Part shown: positions 30,547 through 38,298 of the stretch, in pieces
How the letters are laid out: each line of letters begins with the position of its first letter
Numbering within the stretch: position 1 is the first letter of the stretch
Source: Planctomycetaceae bacterium
GTDB lineage: Bacteria; Planctomycetota; Phycisphaerae; SM23-33
Length of the DNA stretch: 64,000 nt
Direction: 5' to 3'
NCBI GenBank assembly: GCA_021371965.1
Contig: JAJFVE010000004.1
Coordinates: 1-64,000 of the forward strand
Program-made: the position numbers and the translations under genes
Notes under the pieces: model-generated
Told to the model about the DNA's origin: nothing
The model's input: the letters and a program-made list of their open reading frames with translations, nothing else
The model's database searches: none

Positions 30547-31206
30547 TCAGCGGCGATCGCCGTCGCGGCGGCCAAACCGGTGCATCATCTGGCCGCGCGA
30601 GCCAGAAGAGCGGCCGCGGAACATCTGTTCGCGCCCTTGGCCGAAGCGACCCTCGGCCATCTGGTGACGGCCGTGGCCGAAACGACCCTTGGCCATCTGG
30701 TGACGGCCGTGGCCGAAGCGACCCTTGGCCATCTGGTGACGCCCTTGGCCGAAGCGGCCGTTGGCCATCTGGTGACGCCCCTTGCCGAATCGCCCCTGGG
30801 CCATCTGACCGCGCCCCTTGTCAAACCGGGCCTGTGCCATCTCGCGACCCTGGCCGAAGCGGCCCTGGGCCATCATGCCACGGACGTCTTTGGCGCCGTG
30901 TTCGCGGGCAGCCATTTTGCGTCCGTTTGTGCCATCTTTGGCGCCGCGATCGCTCATCCTGGCGGTACGGTCGGTCTTGGGAGCGGCCTTAACGCGAGCG
31001 GTTTGAGACGCCTCGAGCTTGGCGATCCGGGCCTTGAGGCTCCGGATCTCGCTGAGCAACTGCTCGTTGGTCAGCCTGGAGGTATCGGCCGGTTTTGCTT
31101 CCGGGCCGCGCTGTCGGCGACCCTGTCGTTGGGCGGCGTCCTGGGCGAAGGCGGCCGATGCCATCGCCAGAACCAGCGCGCCTGCAAATGCTGCGGTTCG
31201 CGTCAT
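30547..31206 (-). CDS. Secreted basic protein with 12-residue tandem repeats
   Basis: 219 residues. Signal peptide MTRTAAFAGALVLAMASAAFA, then a basic linker, a short coiled coil (LLSEIRSLKARIAKLEAS) and a C-terminal array of seven units of 12 residues, consensus RFGxGRxQMAxG. At DNA level these are 36-bp tandem repeats (about 30610-30860). The array is rich in Arg, Gly, Gln and Met and lacks hydrophobic core residues, so it is probably disordered and may bind nucleic acid, polysaccharide or metal. AAAGGAG precedes the ATG at 31206. No family is recognised. Confidence 0.8.
   Translation of the reverse strand: MTRTAAFAGALVLAMASAAFAQDAAQRQGRRQRGPEAKPADTSRLTNEQLLSEIRSLKARIAKLEASQTARVKAAPKTDRTARMSDRGAKDGTNGRKMAAREHGAKDVRGMMAQGRFGQGREMAQARFDKGRGQMAQGRFGKGRHQMANGRFGQGRHQMAKGRFGHGRHQMAKGRFGHGRHQMAEGRFGQGREQMFRGRSSGSRGQMMHRFGRRDGDRR
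30610..30860 (-). repeat. 36-bp in-frame tandem repeats
   Basis: Seven near-identical 36-bp units encoding RFGxGRxQMAxG. The most similar neighbours are the units around 30660-30770, which points to recent slippage or unequal exchange. Confidence 0.85.
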
Positions 31207-31381
31207 ATCCTGAACTCCTTTCGTGGGCGGTCGGGCAAGTCCCAACCGTGCTGCGGCAGGACGGGTCAACAGAACTCCGTCTTCTGCTATAACTGTTGCC
31301 GGGAAGGGCGTATTTCTTCCGCCGAAAATTCATTTTTCGCCAGTGGATTGTCCGCGGCGGATAGTGGAATATGGAGAGGAG

Positions 31382-31454
31382 AGGCCTCAGGCCTCAGGCT
31401 TCAGGAAATGAATTCCCCCCCCCCCCCCCAAGCCTGAAGCCTGAAGTCTGGAGC
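31382..31454. repeat. Heptamer inverted array with a C15 tract (AGGCCTC / AGCCTGA)
   Basis: Left arm AGGCCTC, AGGCCTC, AGGCTTC (31382-31402); right arm AGCCTGA, AGCCTGA, AGTCTGG (31431-31451). Between them lies a run of 15 C (31415-31429). It is immediately upstream of dapL. Confidence 0.85.
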
Positions 31455-31482
31455 CCAAAGCAGAGCGAAAGGATCTTTGGTT

Positions 31483-32658
31483 ATGGATGTGGAACTTTCT
31501 GATCGTCTGAAGAAGCTGCCGCCGTACCTTTTTGCCGACCTGAGGCGAAAGATCGCCGCGGCCCGGGCGAAAGGCGTCAAGGTCATCACGCTGGGCATCG
31601 GCGATCCGGACATGCCCGCCCCTGAGCCCATCGTGCGCGAGATGCAGCGCGCCGTCGACGACGCGGGCGATCCCAATCGCCACCGCTACGGCTGCGACGT
31701 GCCCGTGCCGCAGTTCGCACAGTCGATCCGCGACTTCTACAAGCGCCGCTGGAATGTGGACCTCGCGGCCGATCAGGTCGTGACCACCACTGGCAGCAAG
31801 GACGCCATCGCGCAGCTCCCGGCCGCCATCATGAACCCTGGCGACATGGGCATTGCCCCCGAGCCGGGCTACCCGACATACAACATCGGCCACGTCTTTG
31901 CCGGCGCGAGCACCTACTACATGCCGCTCCAGGCCAAGAACGGCTTCCTGATGGACTTTGACGCCATCCCCAAGGACGTCGCCGAGCGGGCCAAGCTTCT
32001 GTGGATCAATTACCCCAACAATCCCACCACGGCCGTGGCCGATCTGGCGTTCTTCCAGCGGGCGGTGGATTTCGGTCGCAAGCACAACATCCTGATCGCC
32101 CACGACAGCGCCTACAGCGAGAACACGTACGATGGCTATCGCTCGCCGAGCATCATGCAGGTTCCCGGTGCAACTGAGGTGGCGGTTGAGTTCTTCTCGC
32201 TGAGCAAGGCCTTCTGCATGACCGGCTGGCGCGCCGGGTGCATGGTCGGCAACGCTTCGGCCGTCAAGGCCCTCTCGACCGTCAAGGACAATATCGACAA
32301 CGGCGTGCTGCGGGCGATCCAGTTCTCGGCCGCCAAGGCGCTGGACATGGCCGAGCAGATCATCCCGCCGATCAACGCGGTGTACCAGCGACGGCGCGAC
32401 CTGGTGGTCGACGCCCTCAACGCCAACGGCTGGAACATCGCCAAGCCCAAGGCCACGATCTACATCTGGGCCCCGGTGCCCGAGAAGTACAAGGGCCTCA
32501 GCGGCGAGTTCGCCACCGACCTGCTGGAGAAAGCGGGCGTGGTGGTGACGCCCGGCCGCGGCTACGGCCCCGCCGGCGAAGGCTTCTTCCGCATCTCGCT
32601 GACGTACCCGGACGCGGTGCTGACCGAAGCGCTGGGGCGAATCTTTGAGAAACGGTAG
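31483..32658 (+). CDS. dapL: LL-diaminopimelate aminotransferase
   Basis: 391 residues, PLP-dependent class I/II aminotransferase. Converts tetrahydrodipicolinate directly to LL-diaminopimelate for lysine and peptidoglycan, the DapL route used by planctomycetes, chlamydiae and others. Features: SDRLKKLPPYLF, LGIGDPDMPAP, GSKDAIAQ, INYPNNPT, HDSAYSE and the Schiff-base lysine in FSLSKAFCMTGWR. AAAGGA precedes the ATG at 31483. The TAG stop lies in the first unit of a heptamer array. Confidence 0.92.
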   Translation: MDVELSDRLKKLPPYLFADLRRKIAAARAKGVKVITLGIGDPDMPAPEPIVREMQRAVDDAGDPNRHRYGCDVPVPQFAQSIRDFYKRRWNVDLAADQVVTTTGSKDAIAQLPAAIMNPGDMGIAPEPGYPTYNIGHVFAGASTYYMPLQAKNGFLMDFDAIPKDVAERAKLLWINYPNNPTTAVADLAFFQRAVDFGRKHNILIAHDSAYSENTYDGYRSPSIMQVPGATEVAVEFFSLSKAFCMTGWRAGCMVGNASAVKALSTVKDNIDNGVLRAIQFSAAKALDMAEQIIPPINAVYQRRRDLVVDALNANGWNIAKPKATIYIWAPVPEKYKGLSGEFATDLLEKAGVVVTPGRGYGPAGEGFFRISLTYPDAVLTEALGRIFEKR

Positions 32659-32726
32659 CCCGTAGCCGGTAGCCAGTAGCCAGGAACAACCCGTTCGTAT
32701 TACCACTGGCTACAGGCTACTGGCTA
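32654..32726. repeat. Heptamer inverted array (GGTAGCC / CTGGCTA)
   Basis: Left arm of four units, GGTAGCC/CGTAGCC/AGTAGCC type (32654-32681), whose first unit contains the dapL TAG stop. Right arm CTGGCTA, CAGGCTA, CTGGCTA (32706-32726), 15 nt before the folK start. Confidence 0.88.
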
Positions 32727-32740
32727 CTGATCACTAAATC

Positions 32741-33214
32741 ATGATTGCATACATCGGCATGGGCAGTAACGTGGGGGATCGGGCGCAGACGCTGTTGCGG
32801 GCGGCCGCGATTCTGGCGCGCGCTTCGGGGGTGCACGTGCGGCGGATATCCCGATTCATCGAAACAAAGGCTGAAGGAGGCCCGCCCGGTCAGCCGCCGT
32901 ACCTCAACGCGGCGATGGAGATCGAGACCGACCTGGAACCGCTGGAACTGCTCGAGGCGCTGCACGAAGTTGAGGCCGACCTCGGGCGCGACCGCGATTT
33001 TGAAGAGCGGTGGGGGCCGCGGACGTGCGACCTGGACATCCTGATGATGGAAGACCTCGTGATGGACACCCCGCGGCTGACGATTCCGCACCCGCGGATG
33101 CATGAGCGGCCGTTCGTGCTGCGCCCGCTGGCGGAGATTGCGCCGGGGGCGCTGCACCCGGTGCTGCGGTTGACGGTGCTGGACATGCTGGCCGACGCCG
33201 AGGTGGGGCAGTGA
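32741..33214 (+). CDS. folK: 2-amino-4-hydroxy-6-hydroxymethyldihydropteridine diphosphokinase
   Basis: 157 residues. Pyrophosphorylates hydroxymethyldihydropterin in folate synthesis. IGMGSNVGDR at the start, the flexible ETK loop, YLNAAMEIET, and the signature RDFEERWGPRTCDLDILM with catalytic Asp residues, then PHPRMHERPFVL. It overlaps the next gene by 4 nt (GTGA). No Shine-Dalgarno is evident; the start follows the heptamer array. Confidence 0.95.
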   Translation: MIAYIGMGSNVGDRAQTLLRAAAILARASGVHVRRISRFIETKAEGGPPGQPPYLNAAMEIETDLEPLELLEALHEVEADLGRDRDFEERWGPRTCDLDILMMEDLVMDTPRLTIPHPRMHERPFVLRPLAEIAPGALHPVLRLTVLDMLADAEVGQ

Positions 33215-33813
33215 GCGCGACGCTGATCAGTCTGATCGGACCGCCGGCGGCGGGCAAGACAACGCTGGCTGCTCTGCTGGCGGCGGATCTGTCGGCAGGG
33301 CAGATTCACGAAGACTTTGCGGGCAATCCGTTCCTGGCCGATTCGTTCCAAGGCCGCGACGAAGCCCGCCTGCCGGCGCAACTATATTATCTGTTGTCGC
33401 GCGTGCGGCAACTCTCGGCCGAGTCCTGGCCGGCGTCGGGGCTGTTTATCAGCGACTACGGATTCTGCCAGGACGGCCTGTTCGCCCGCGTGCGACTGGC
33501 GGATGCTGAACTGGCGACATACCGGAAGATCGCCGCGCCGCTGGGGGCGCTGGTTCGCCGGCCGGACGTGCTGGTGGTGCTGGACGCGCCGGTCGAGGTG
33601 CTGCTGGAGCGCCTGGCCGGACGCGGCAGGGCGTTTGAAGCGTTCATGACGGCGGAGTTCCTGGAGTCGATGCGGCAGGAGTACCGCAAGCTCGTCGCCG
33701 AAGCGCCGTGTCCGGTAGTGGAGATCGATACGTCGCTGGTGGATATTCGCGATTCGCACGATAGACAAACGATCAAGAGAGCTATCAGCTCTCAGCTTTC
33801 AGCTATCAGCTAA
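33211..33813 (+). CDS. Deoxynucleoside kinase family protein
   Basis: 200 residues. P-loop GPPAAGKTT (9-17), an FxxDYGFCQD segment in the position of the DRS/ERS substrate motif, and an Arg-rich lid (LAGRGRAFEAF). It fits the dNK/dGK-type kinases that salvage deoxynucleosides; the exact substrate is uncertain. It starts with a GTG overlapping the folK stop. The last 11 residues (RAISSQLSAIS) and the TAA stop are encoded entirely by a heptamer array, so the native C-terminus has probably been replaced or extended by the repeat. Confidence 0.82.
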   Translation: MSATLISLIGPPAAGKTTLAALLAADLSAGQIHEDFAGNPFLADSFQGRDEARLPAQLYYLLSRVRQLSAESWPASGLFISDYGFCQDGLFARVRLADAELATYRKIAAPLGALVRRPDVLVVLDAPVEVLLERLAGRGRAFEAFMTAEFLESMRQEYRKLVAEAPCPVVEIDTSLVDIRDSHDRQTIKRAISSQLSAIS

Positions 33814-33857
33814 AGCGAGAGTGCGGTGTCTTCAACGGATAGCTGAGAGCTAAGAAC
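33780..33857. repeat. Heptamer inverted array (AGCTATC / GATAGCT)
   Basis: Left arm: AGCTATC, AGCTCTC, AGCTTTC, AGCTATC, AGCTAAA (33780-33814), coding for the end of the upstream kinase. Right arm: GATAGCT and GAGAGCT (33838-33850), just before the panC start. Confidence 0.87.
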
Positions 33858-33858
33858 C

Positions 33859-34713
33859 ATGAACACAGTGAAGTCCATCCAGGAAGTTCGCTCGGCTGTT
33901 GCGGCGGCGCGCGGGCAGGGCATGCGCATTGGCTTTGTGCCGACGATGGGCGCTTTGCATGAAGGCCACCGTTCGCTGGTCCGCGCGGCCGGCAAGGAAT
34001 GCGGGTTTGTGGTCGTGAGCATTTTCGTCAATCCGACCCAGTTCGGGCCTAAGGAAGATCTCAGCCGCTATCCGCGCACACCCGAGACCGACCTGGCCGC
34101 ATGCCGCGAGGAGGGGGCGGCGCTGGTGTTCATGCCCGAGGTCGAGACGATGTATCCGCCGGGGGCGGCGACGACCATCAGCGTGTCAGGCCTGACGCGC
34201 AGCCTCTGCGGGGCCAGCCGCCCGACGCACTTTGCCGGCGTGTGCACCATCGTCGCCAAGCTGTTCAACATCGTCGAGCCCGACTGCGCGTATTTCGGCA
34301 ACAAGGACTTCCAGCAGGCCTGCGTCATCGAGCGGATGGTCGCCGACCTGGACATGCCCGTTCGGGTCGTGCGATGCCCCATCGTTCGCGAGGCCGACGG
34401 CCTGGCGATGTCCAGCCGCAACGCGAACCTGTCGAGCGAGCATCGCCGCCAGGCGGCGGGTCTGCACGAGGCGCTGACGCTGGCGGCCGCGACGATACGC
34501 GATTCGGCCCCGCCGGCGGCGGAGGTGATCGAGCTGATGCGGCGGCGACTGGACGAGTCGGCGCCGGCAGGGCGGGTGGATTATATTCAGATTGTGGACC
34601 CCCAGACCCTGGCTGGCGTAGAAGAGACGGACGGCCCGGTGCTGGTGGCGCTGGCGGTGAAGTTCGGCCCCACGCGTTTGATCGACAACGTTCTGGTAGG
34701 CCCCGAGGATTAA
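33859..34713 (+). CDS. panC: Pantothenate synthetase
   Basis: 284 residues. Condenses pantoate with beta-alanine using ATP. Motifs: PTMGALHEGH (HIGH-like), SIFVNPTQFGP, RSLCGASRPTHFAGVCTIVAKLFN, YFGNKDFQQ (usually GEKDFQQ) and the KMSKS-like MSSRNANLS. It precedes panD, with a palindromic repeat cluster between the two genes. Confidence 0.96.
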   Translation: MNTVKSIQEVRSAVAAARGQGMRIGFVPTMGALHEGHRSLVRAAGKECGFVVVSIFVNPTQFGPKEDLSRYPRTPETDLAACREEGAALVFMPEVETMYPPGAATTISVSGLTRSLCGASRPTHFAGVCTIVAKLFNIVEPDCAYFGNKDFQQACVIERMVADLDMPVRVVRCPIVREADGLAMSSRNANLSSEHRRQAAGLHEALTLAAATIRDSAPPAAEVIELMRRRLDESAPAGRVDYIQIVDPQTLAGVEETDGPVLVALAVKFGPTRLIDNVLVGPED

Positions 34714-34729
34714 CGGTACAATCGCCCGT

Positions 34730-34857
34730 AGCATGGGCATCTTGCCCATGAGTACCACGGCGTCCCGGCCGTGGAGTGTGTGCCGTTCGAGCATGCAGGA
34801 GCACGGGCAAGATGCCCATGCCACTCACGAGCGGGACGCCCGTGCTACTGAGGAACG
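34730..34857. repeat. Palindromic repeat cluster between panC and panD
   Basis: Successive hairpins of the GCATGGGC/GCCCATG, CCACGG/CCGTGG and GCACGGGC/GCCCGTGC types. It uses the same words as the cluster inside the debranching enzyme gene (15362-15483). If translated, it would give HGQDAHAT-like peptides. Confidence 0.85.
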
Positions 34858-34865
34858 GAAAGACC

Positions 34866-35225
34866 ATGCTGCTGAAGCTGTTGCGAGCGAAGATTCATCA
34901 CGCCACGATCACCCAGGCCCAGGTGGAATACGTCGGGTCGATCACCATCGACCAGGAAATCCTCGATGCCTCGGGCATTCTTCCCGGCGAGTGCGTGCTG
35001 GTGGCCGACCTGACCGACGGGCAGCGGTTCGAGACGTACGTGATGGCCGGCCATCGCGGCAGCGGCGTGATCTGCGTCAATGGCGCGGCGGCAAGGCTGG
35101 TGACCGTGGGCGATAAGATCATCATCATGGCCTTTGGCTATGTGGAACATGAGCAGGCCGTGGGCGTCAAACCGTCCATCGTTCTGGTGGATGACGAGAC
35201 CAACAAGGTTTTCCGTCGAATCTAG
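34866..35225 (+). CDS. panD: Aspartate 1-decarboxylase
   Basis: 119 residues. Makes beta-alanine for pantothenate. The pro-enzyme self-cleaves between Gly24 and Ser25 (EYVGSITID) to form the pyruvoyl cofactor; these residues are exactly in place. The opening LLRAKIHHATIT and the later NGAAARL and FGYVEHEQA match the family. Start at 34866 is set by the usual N-terminus; upstream in-frame codons lie in the palindromic cluster. Confidence 0.96.
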   Translation: MLLKLLRAKIHHATITQAQVEYVGSITIDQEILDASGILPGECVLVADLTDGQRFETYVMAGHRGSGVICVNGAAARLVTVGDKIIIMAFGYVEHEQAVGVKPSIVLVDDETNKVFRRI

Positions 35226-35233
35226 TCGAGCGT

Positions 35234-36712
35234 ATGCTTCCGATCATCGTGGACTTTGGAACGCCGGAGTGGCTGGGGCTCCCGCTGCGCGTGTACGGAT
35301 ATGGATTGATGATGGTGCTGGGGTTCGTGTGCGGGATCGCCCTGGCGCGATGGCGTGCCCGGCGGTGCGGCGAAGATCCGGACGTCTTCACGCAATGCGG
35401 CATCTTCGCGCTGATCGGCGGGGTGGTCGGGGCGCGGCTGGCGTTTGTCATTCAGGAAGTCGTCAAGAACCATCACGACCCATCCTACTCGCTCTCGCTG
35501 GGCGAGATGCTCAACATCACCTCCGGCGGGCTGATCTACTACGGCGGCGTGATCCTCGCGGCGATCATGGTGCTGGCGTACCTGGTGGCCAAGCGCCTGC
35601 CCGTGCGGCGGCACCTCGACATCCTGGCCGTCAGCCTGATGGTCGGCCTGGCGTTCGGACGCGCCGGCTGCCTGCTCAACGGATGCTGCTATGGCGGGCG
35701 GTGCAGCGAAGAGTGGCCGCTGGGAATGCACTTTCCGATGTACGCCCAGCCGCTGGTGAATCTGGACACCGGGGCCGGACCGTTCTCCGCCCATACCGGC
35801 GGGCCCAGCCCCGTCTACTCGCAGCAGCTCAAAGACCGGGCGTTGGCACTGCTGCGTCAGGGGACGCCCGACGGTCCGGCCGTGCTGGCGGCGGGACCGA
35901 CGACGGGGGTGCTCAACCCCGACTGGCGGCTGATGGAGCACTTTGCCAGCGCGTACGCACCGCTTGAATCGAGCAGGAGCGGGGGGGTGTATCCGATCCT
36001 CCAGCCGCGCGCGACGCGGGTTCTTCACGGGCGCCTGACCAACGACCAACTGGCCACCGTCCACATGGACCGCGAGGCCGCGCGGAGGCTGTTCGCGGCC
36101 GTTTCCGATCATGGCCAGCTCGACCAGCGGCAGTGGAACAAGGCCCTGGCCGAGGGCACGGGCTTCTTGCGCGGCAGCGAGCAGTGGGACGACGCGCGGA
36201 TGTTCGACGCCGGCGGCGACGGGCGGCTGGACTTCGACGAAGCGTGGAACTATCTCACCACGCGATATCGATTGCTGAGCCAGTTGGCCCCGTCGCTGGG
36301 CGCCGCCTCGCCGGCGACGCGGACGGCGGCTCGCGATGCGGCGATCAACGCTTACCTCCAGGCCGACCAGTTCGACCTGGCACTGCACAGCCACACGCTG
36401 GCGGTCAAGCCGGCCCAGGCGCTGGGGATCATCAACGCGCTGCTGCTGGCGGCCCTGCTGACGGTGCTGTATCGCCATCGCCTGCGCGAGGGCATGATCT
36501 TCGCGATGCTGATGGTCGTGTACCCGATGACGCGGTTTGTCCAGGAGAGCATCCGCAGCGACAACGCCCACGATCTGGCGAGGGGGATCCTCACGCATAA
36601 TCAATACACGTCGATCGCCCTGATGGCGATGGGCACGATCATGGTGTTGGTGATACGATTCGCTCTTGCGCCCAGCAACGGGCCGACTCTCGCCCAGCGC
36701 CGGGCCGGCTGA
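35234..36712 (+). CDS. lgt: Prolipoprotein diacylglyceryl transferase with a large insertion
   Basis: 492 residues, against about 260-300 for usual Lgt. Transfers diacylglycerol to the lipobox Cys of prolipoproteins in the inner membrane. Conserved parts: RVYGYGLMMVLGF, GGLIYYGG, the signature FGRAGCLLNGCCYGG (141-155) and, after the gap, KPAQALGI and the last helices with RFVQESIR. Residues about 172-388 are an inserted hydrophilic domain containing an EF-hand-like loop DAGGDGRLDFDE (325-336). By topology it should face the periplasm. The gene follows panD by 8 nt. Confidence 0.92.
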   Translation: MLPIIVDFGTPEWLGLPLRVYGYGLMMVLGFVCGIALARWRARRCGEDPDVFTQCGIFALIGGVVGARLAFVIQEVVKNHHDPSYSLSLGEMLNITSGGLIYYGGVILAAIMVLAYLVAKRLPVRRHLDILAVSLMVGLAFGRAGCLLNGCCYGGRCSEEWPLGMHFPMYAQPLVNLDTGAGPFSAHTGGPSPVYSQQLKDRALALLRQGTPDGPAVLAAGPTTGVLNPDWRLMEHFASAYAPLESSRSGGVYPILQPRATRVLHGRLTNDQLATVHMDREAARRLFAAVSDHGQLDQRQWNKALAEGTGFLRGSEQWDDARMFDAGGDGRLDFDEAWNYLTTRYRLLSQLAPSLGAASPATRTAARDAAINAYLQADQFDLALHSHTLAVKPAQALGIINALLLAALLTVLYRHRLREGMIFAMLMVVYPMTRFVQESIRSDNAHDLARGILTHNQYTSIALMAMGTIMVLVIRFALAPSNGPTLAQRRAG

Positions 36713-36719
36713 TATGAGA

Positions 36720-36776
36720 ATGGGTGCCATGGCGGCCGTTCGCCCGTGGGCATCCCTGGAACATGGCCCTATTCCG
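36720..36776. repeat. Degenerate palindromic element before the PDZ protein gene
   Basis: Contains GGGTGCCATGGCGGCCGTT, the same opening word as the elements at 47578 and 52508, but its partner arm is decayed. Confidence 0.4.
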
Positions 36777-36863
36777 CTGGTGGCGTGGGCGTTTATGGCC
36801 GATGAATTCTTGAGCGACCAATATCACCGCCTGCCGGCGAGTGGATCGAGAGAAAGGCATGTT

Positions 36864-38264
36864 ATGAAAAAAGCACTGCTGACGGCCGCAATTGCGGCGT
36901 GGACATTAAGCGCATCGGTTAGCCAGGCCGTCGACGCCAAGCTGCTGGCCAAGGCCTACGAGCAGGGCAGCGGCGCCCTGGCGCAGGTGCAGGGCAAGTT
37001 CGTGCAGGGCGGCATCGAGAATCCTTTTGAAGGCCTGGCGACGTGCGTCTCCGTCCAGGACGGCGTGGGGCTGTTCATCACGCTGGCGCTGGAAAGCAAT
37101 GCCGTCCCGGAGAACGTCAAGGACATGACGCTGATGGTGCCGGGCGGCGAGGGCAAGCCGATCAAGGCCGAACTGATGGGCGTCGACGCGCTGACGGGCA
37201 TCGGCTTTGTCCGGGCGGCGGAAAAGGGACCGTGGAAGGCCATTACCTTCGTTCGCCGCGCCAACCTCAAGATCGGCCAGGAGGTCGCATCGGTCGGGCT
37301 GTTCGCCTCCAATGCCGGCAACGTCGCCTATGTCACCGGCGGCAACGTCGGCGCGATGACGCGCGTGCCTGAGCAGATCGCTTTGGTGACCAGTGGAACG
37401 CTCAGCAATATCGGCTCGCCTGTGTTCGCCGAGAGCGGCGACGCGATCGGGATCGTCGGACGCCAGCAGTTTTCAGACCTGTACACCATGACCACCAACC
37501 GCGGCAGCGGCACGGTCTCGCTCAAGGCCGTACGCGACTCGTCGTGTTTCATGCCCGTCGAGGAGTTCGCCGACGTGTTCTCGCGAATCCCCAGCGGAGG
37601 CCGCGGGCAGCGACTGGCCTGGATGGGCGTCATGAAACTCCAGGGCGTCTCCAGGCAACTGGCCGAGTTGGCCAAGCTCGACAAGCCCGGCGTCATGATC
37701 GAGCAGATCGTCTCCGGCGGACCGGCCGATAAGGCTGGGCTCAAAGATCGAGACATCATCGTGTCCGTCAACGGAAAGGACCTGGAGGACTATGCCTCGC
37801 CGCTGCTGACGGCACGGGGGCTGATGAATCAACTGGCGCGCATCGGCGCCGGCAAAGAGGTCGCCCTGGGCGTCGTGCGAGACGGCAAGCGGGTCGATGC
37901 GACGCTCACGCTCGAACCCACGCCCTTGATGCCCAACGAGGCTCCGAGCTGGTTCGCCGCCCCGCTGGGCGCCCTGGTGCGGCAGAGAATCCCCCTCGAC
38001 GCGCATCTGCTGACGGGACCGGCCGCGACGACCGAAGGCGTTATCGTCGCCGGCGTGCAGCGCGACAGCCCGGCCTCCAAGGCGGGCCTGGCCGACGGCG
38101 ATCTCGTCACGGCTGTCGGCTCGCAGACCGTGACGAGCATCGATGCGTTCAAGCAGGCGGTCGAGAAGGTGCTGGCCGATCCCAAGCAACCCAGCGTTGC
38201 CCTGCAGGTGCGCCGAGGCGACAAAGTTCAATCGATATCCATTCAGCCGTTGCAGCGGCCGTGA
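36864..38264 (+). CDS. Exported HtrA-like protein with degenerate protease domain and two PDZ domains
   Basis: 466 residues. Signal peptide (1-22). Residues about 35-250 follow a trypsin/DegP-like beta fold, but the nucleophile motif GNSGGP is replaced by SNIGSP (181-186) and no catalytic His is evident, so proteolysis is unlikely. Two PDZ domains follow (about 255-350 and 385-465; GGPADKAGLKDRDIIVSVNG and DSPASKAGLADGDLVTAVG). It is probably a periplasmic peptide-binding scaffold. Start at 36864 has GAGAAAGG upstream. It lies 34 nt before the TPR protein gene and is likely cotranscribed with it. Confidence 0.87.
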   Translation: MKKALLTAAIAAWTLSASVSQAVDAKLLAKAYEQGSGALAQVQGKFVQGGIENPFEGLATCVSVQDGVGLFITLALESNAVPENVKDMTLMVPGGEGKPIKAELMGVDALTGIGFVRAAEKGPWKAITFVRRANLKIGQEVASVGLFASNAGNVAYVTGGNVGAMTRVPEQIALVTSGTLSNIGSPVFAESGDAIGIVGRQQFSDLYTMTTNRGSGTVSLKAVRDSSCFMPVEEFADVFSRIPSGGRGQRLAWMGVMKLQGVSRQLAELAKLDKPGVMIEQIVSGGPADKAGLKDRDIIVSVNGKDLEDYASPLLTARGLMNQLARIGAGKEVALGVVRDGKRVDATLTLEPTPLMPNEAPSWFAAPLGALVRQRIPLDAHLLTGPAATTEGVIVAGVQRDSPASKAGLADGDLVTAVGSQTVTSIDAFKQAVEKVLADPKQPSVALQVRRGDKVQSISIQPLQRP

Positions 38265-38298
38265 TGAACTGGCGGCCTGCGCCAACCGAGAGGCGACC

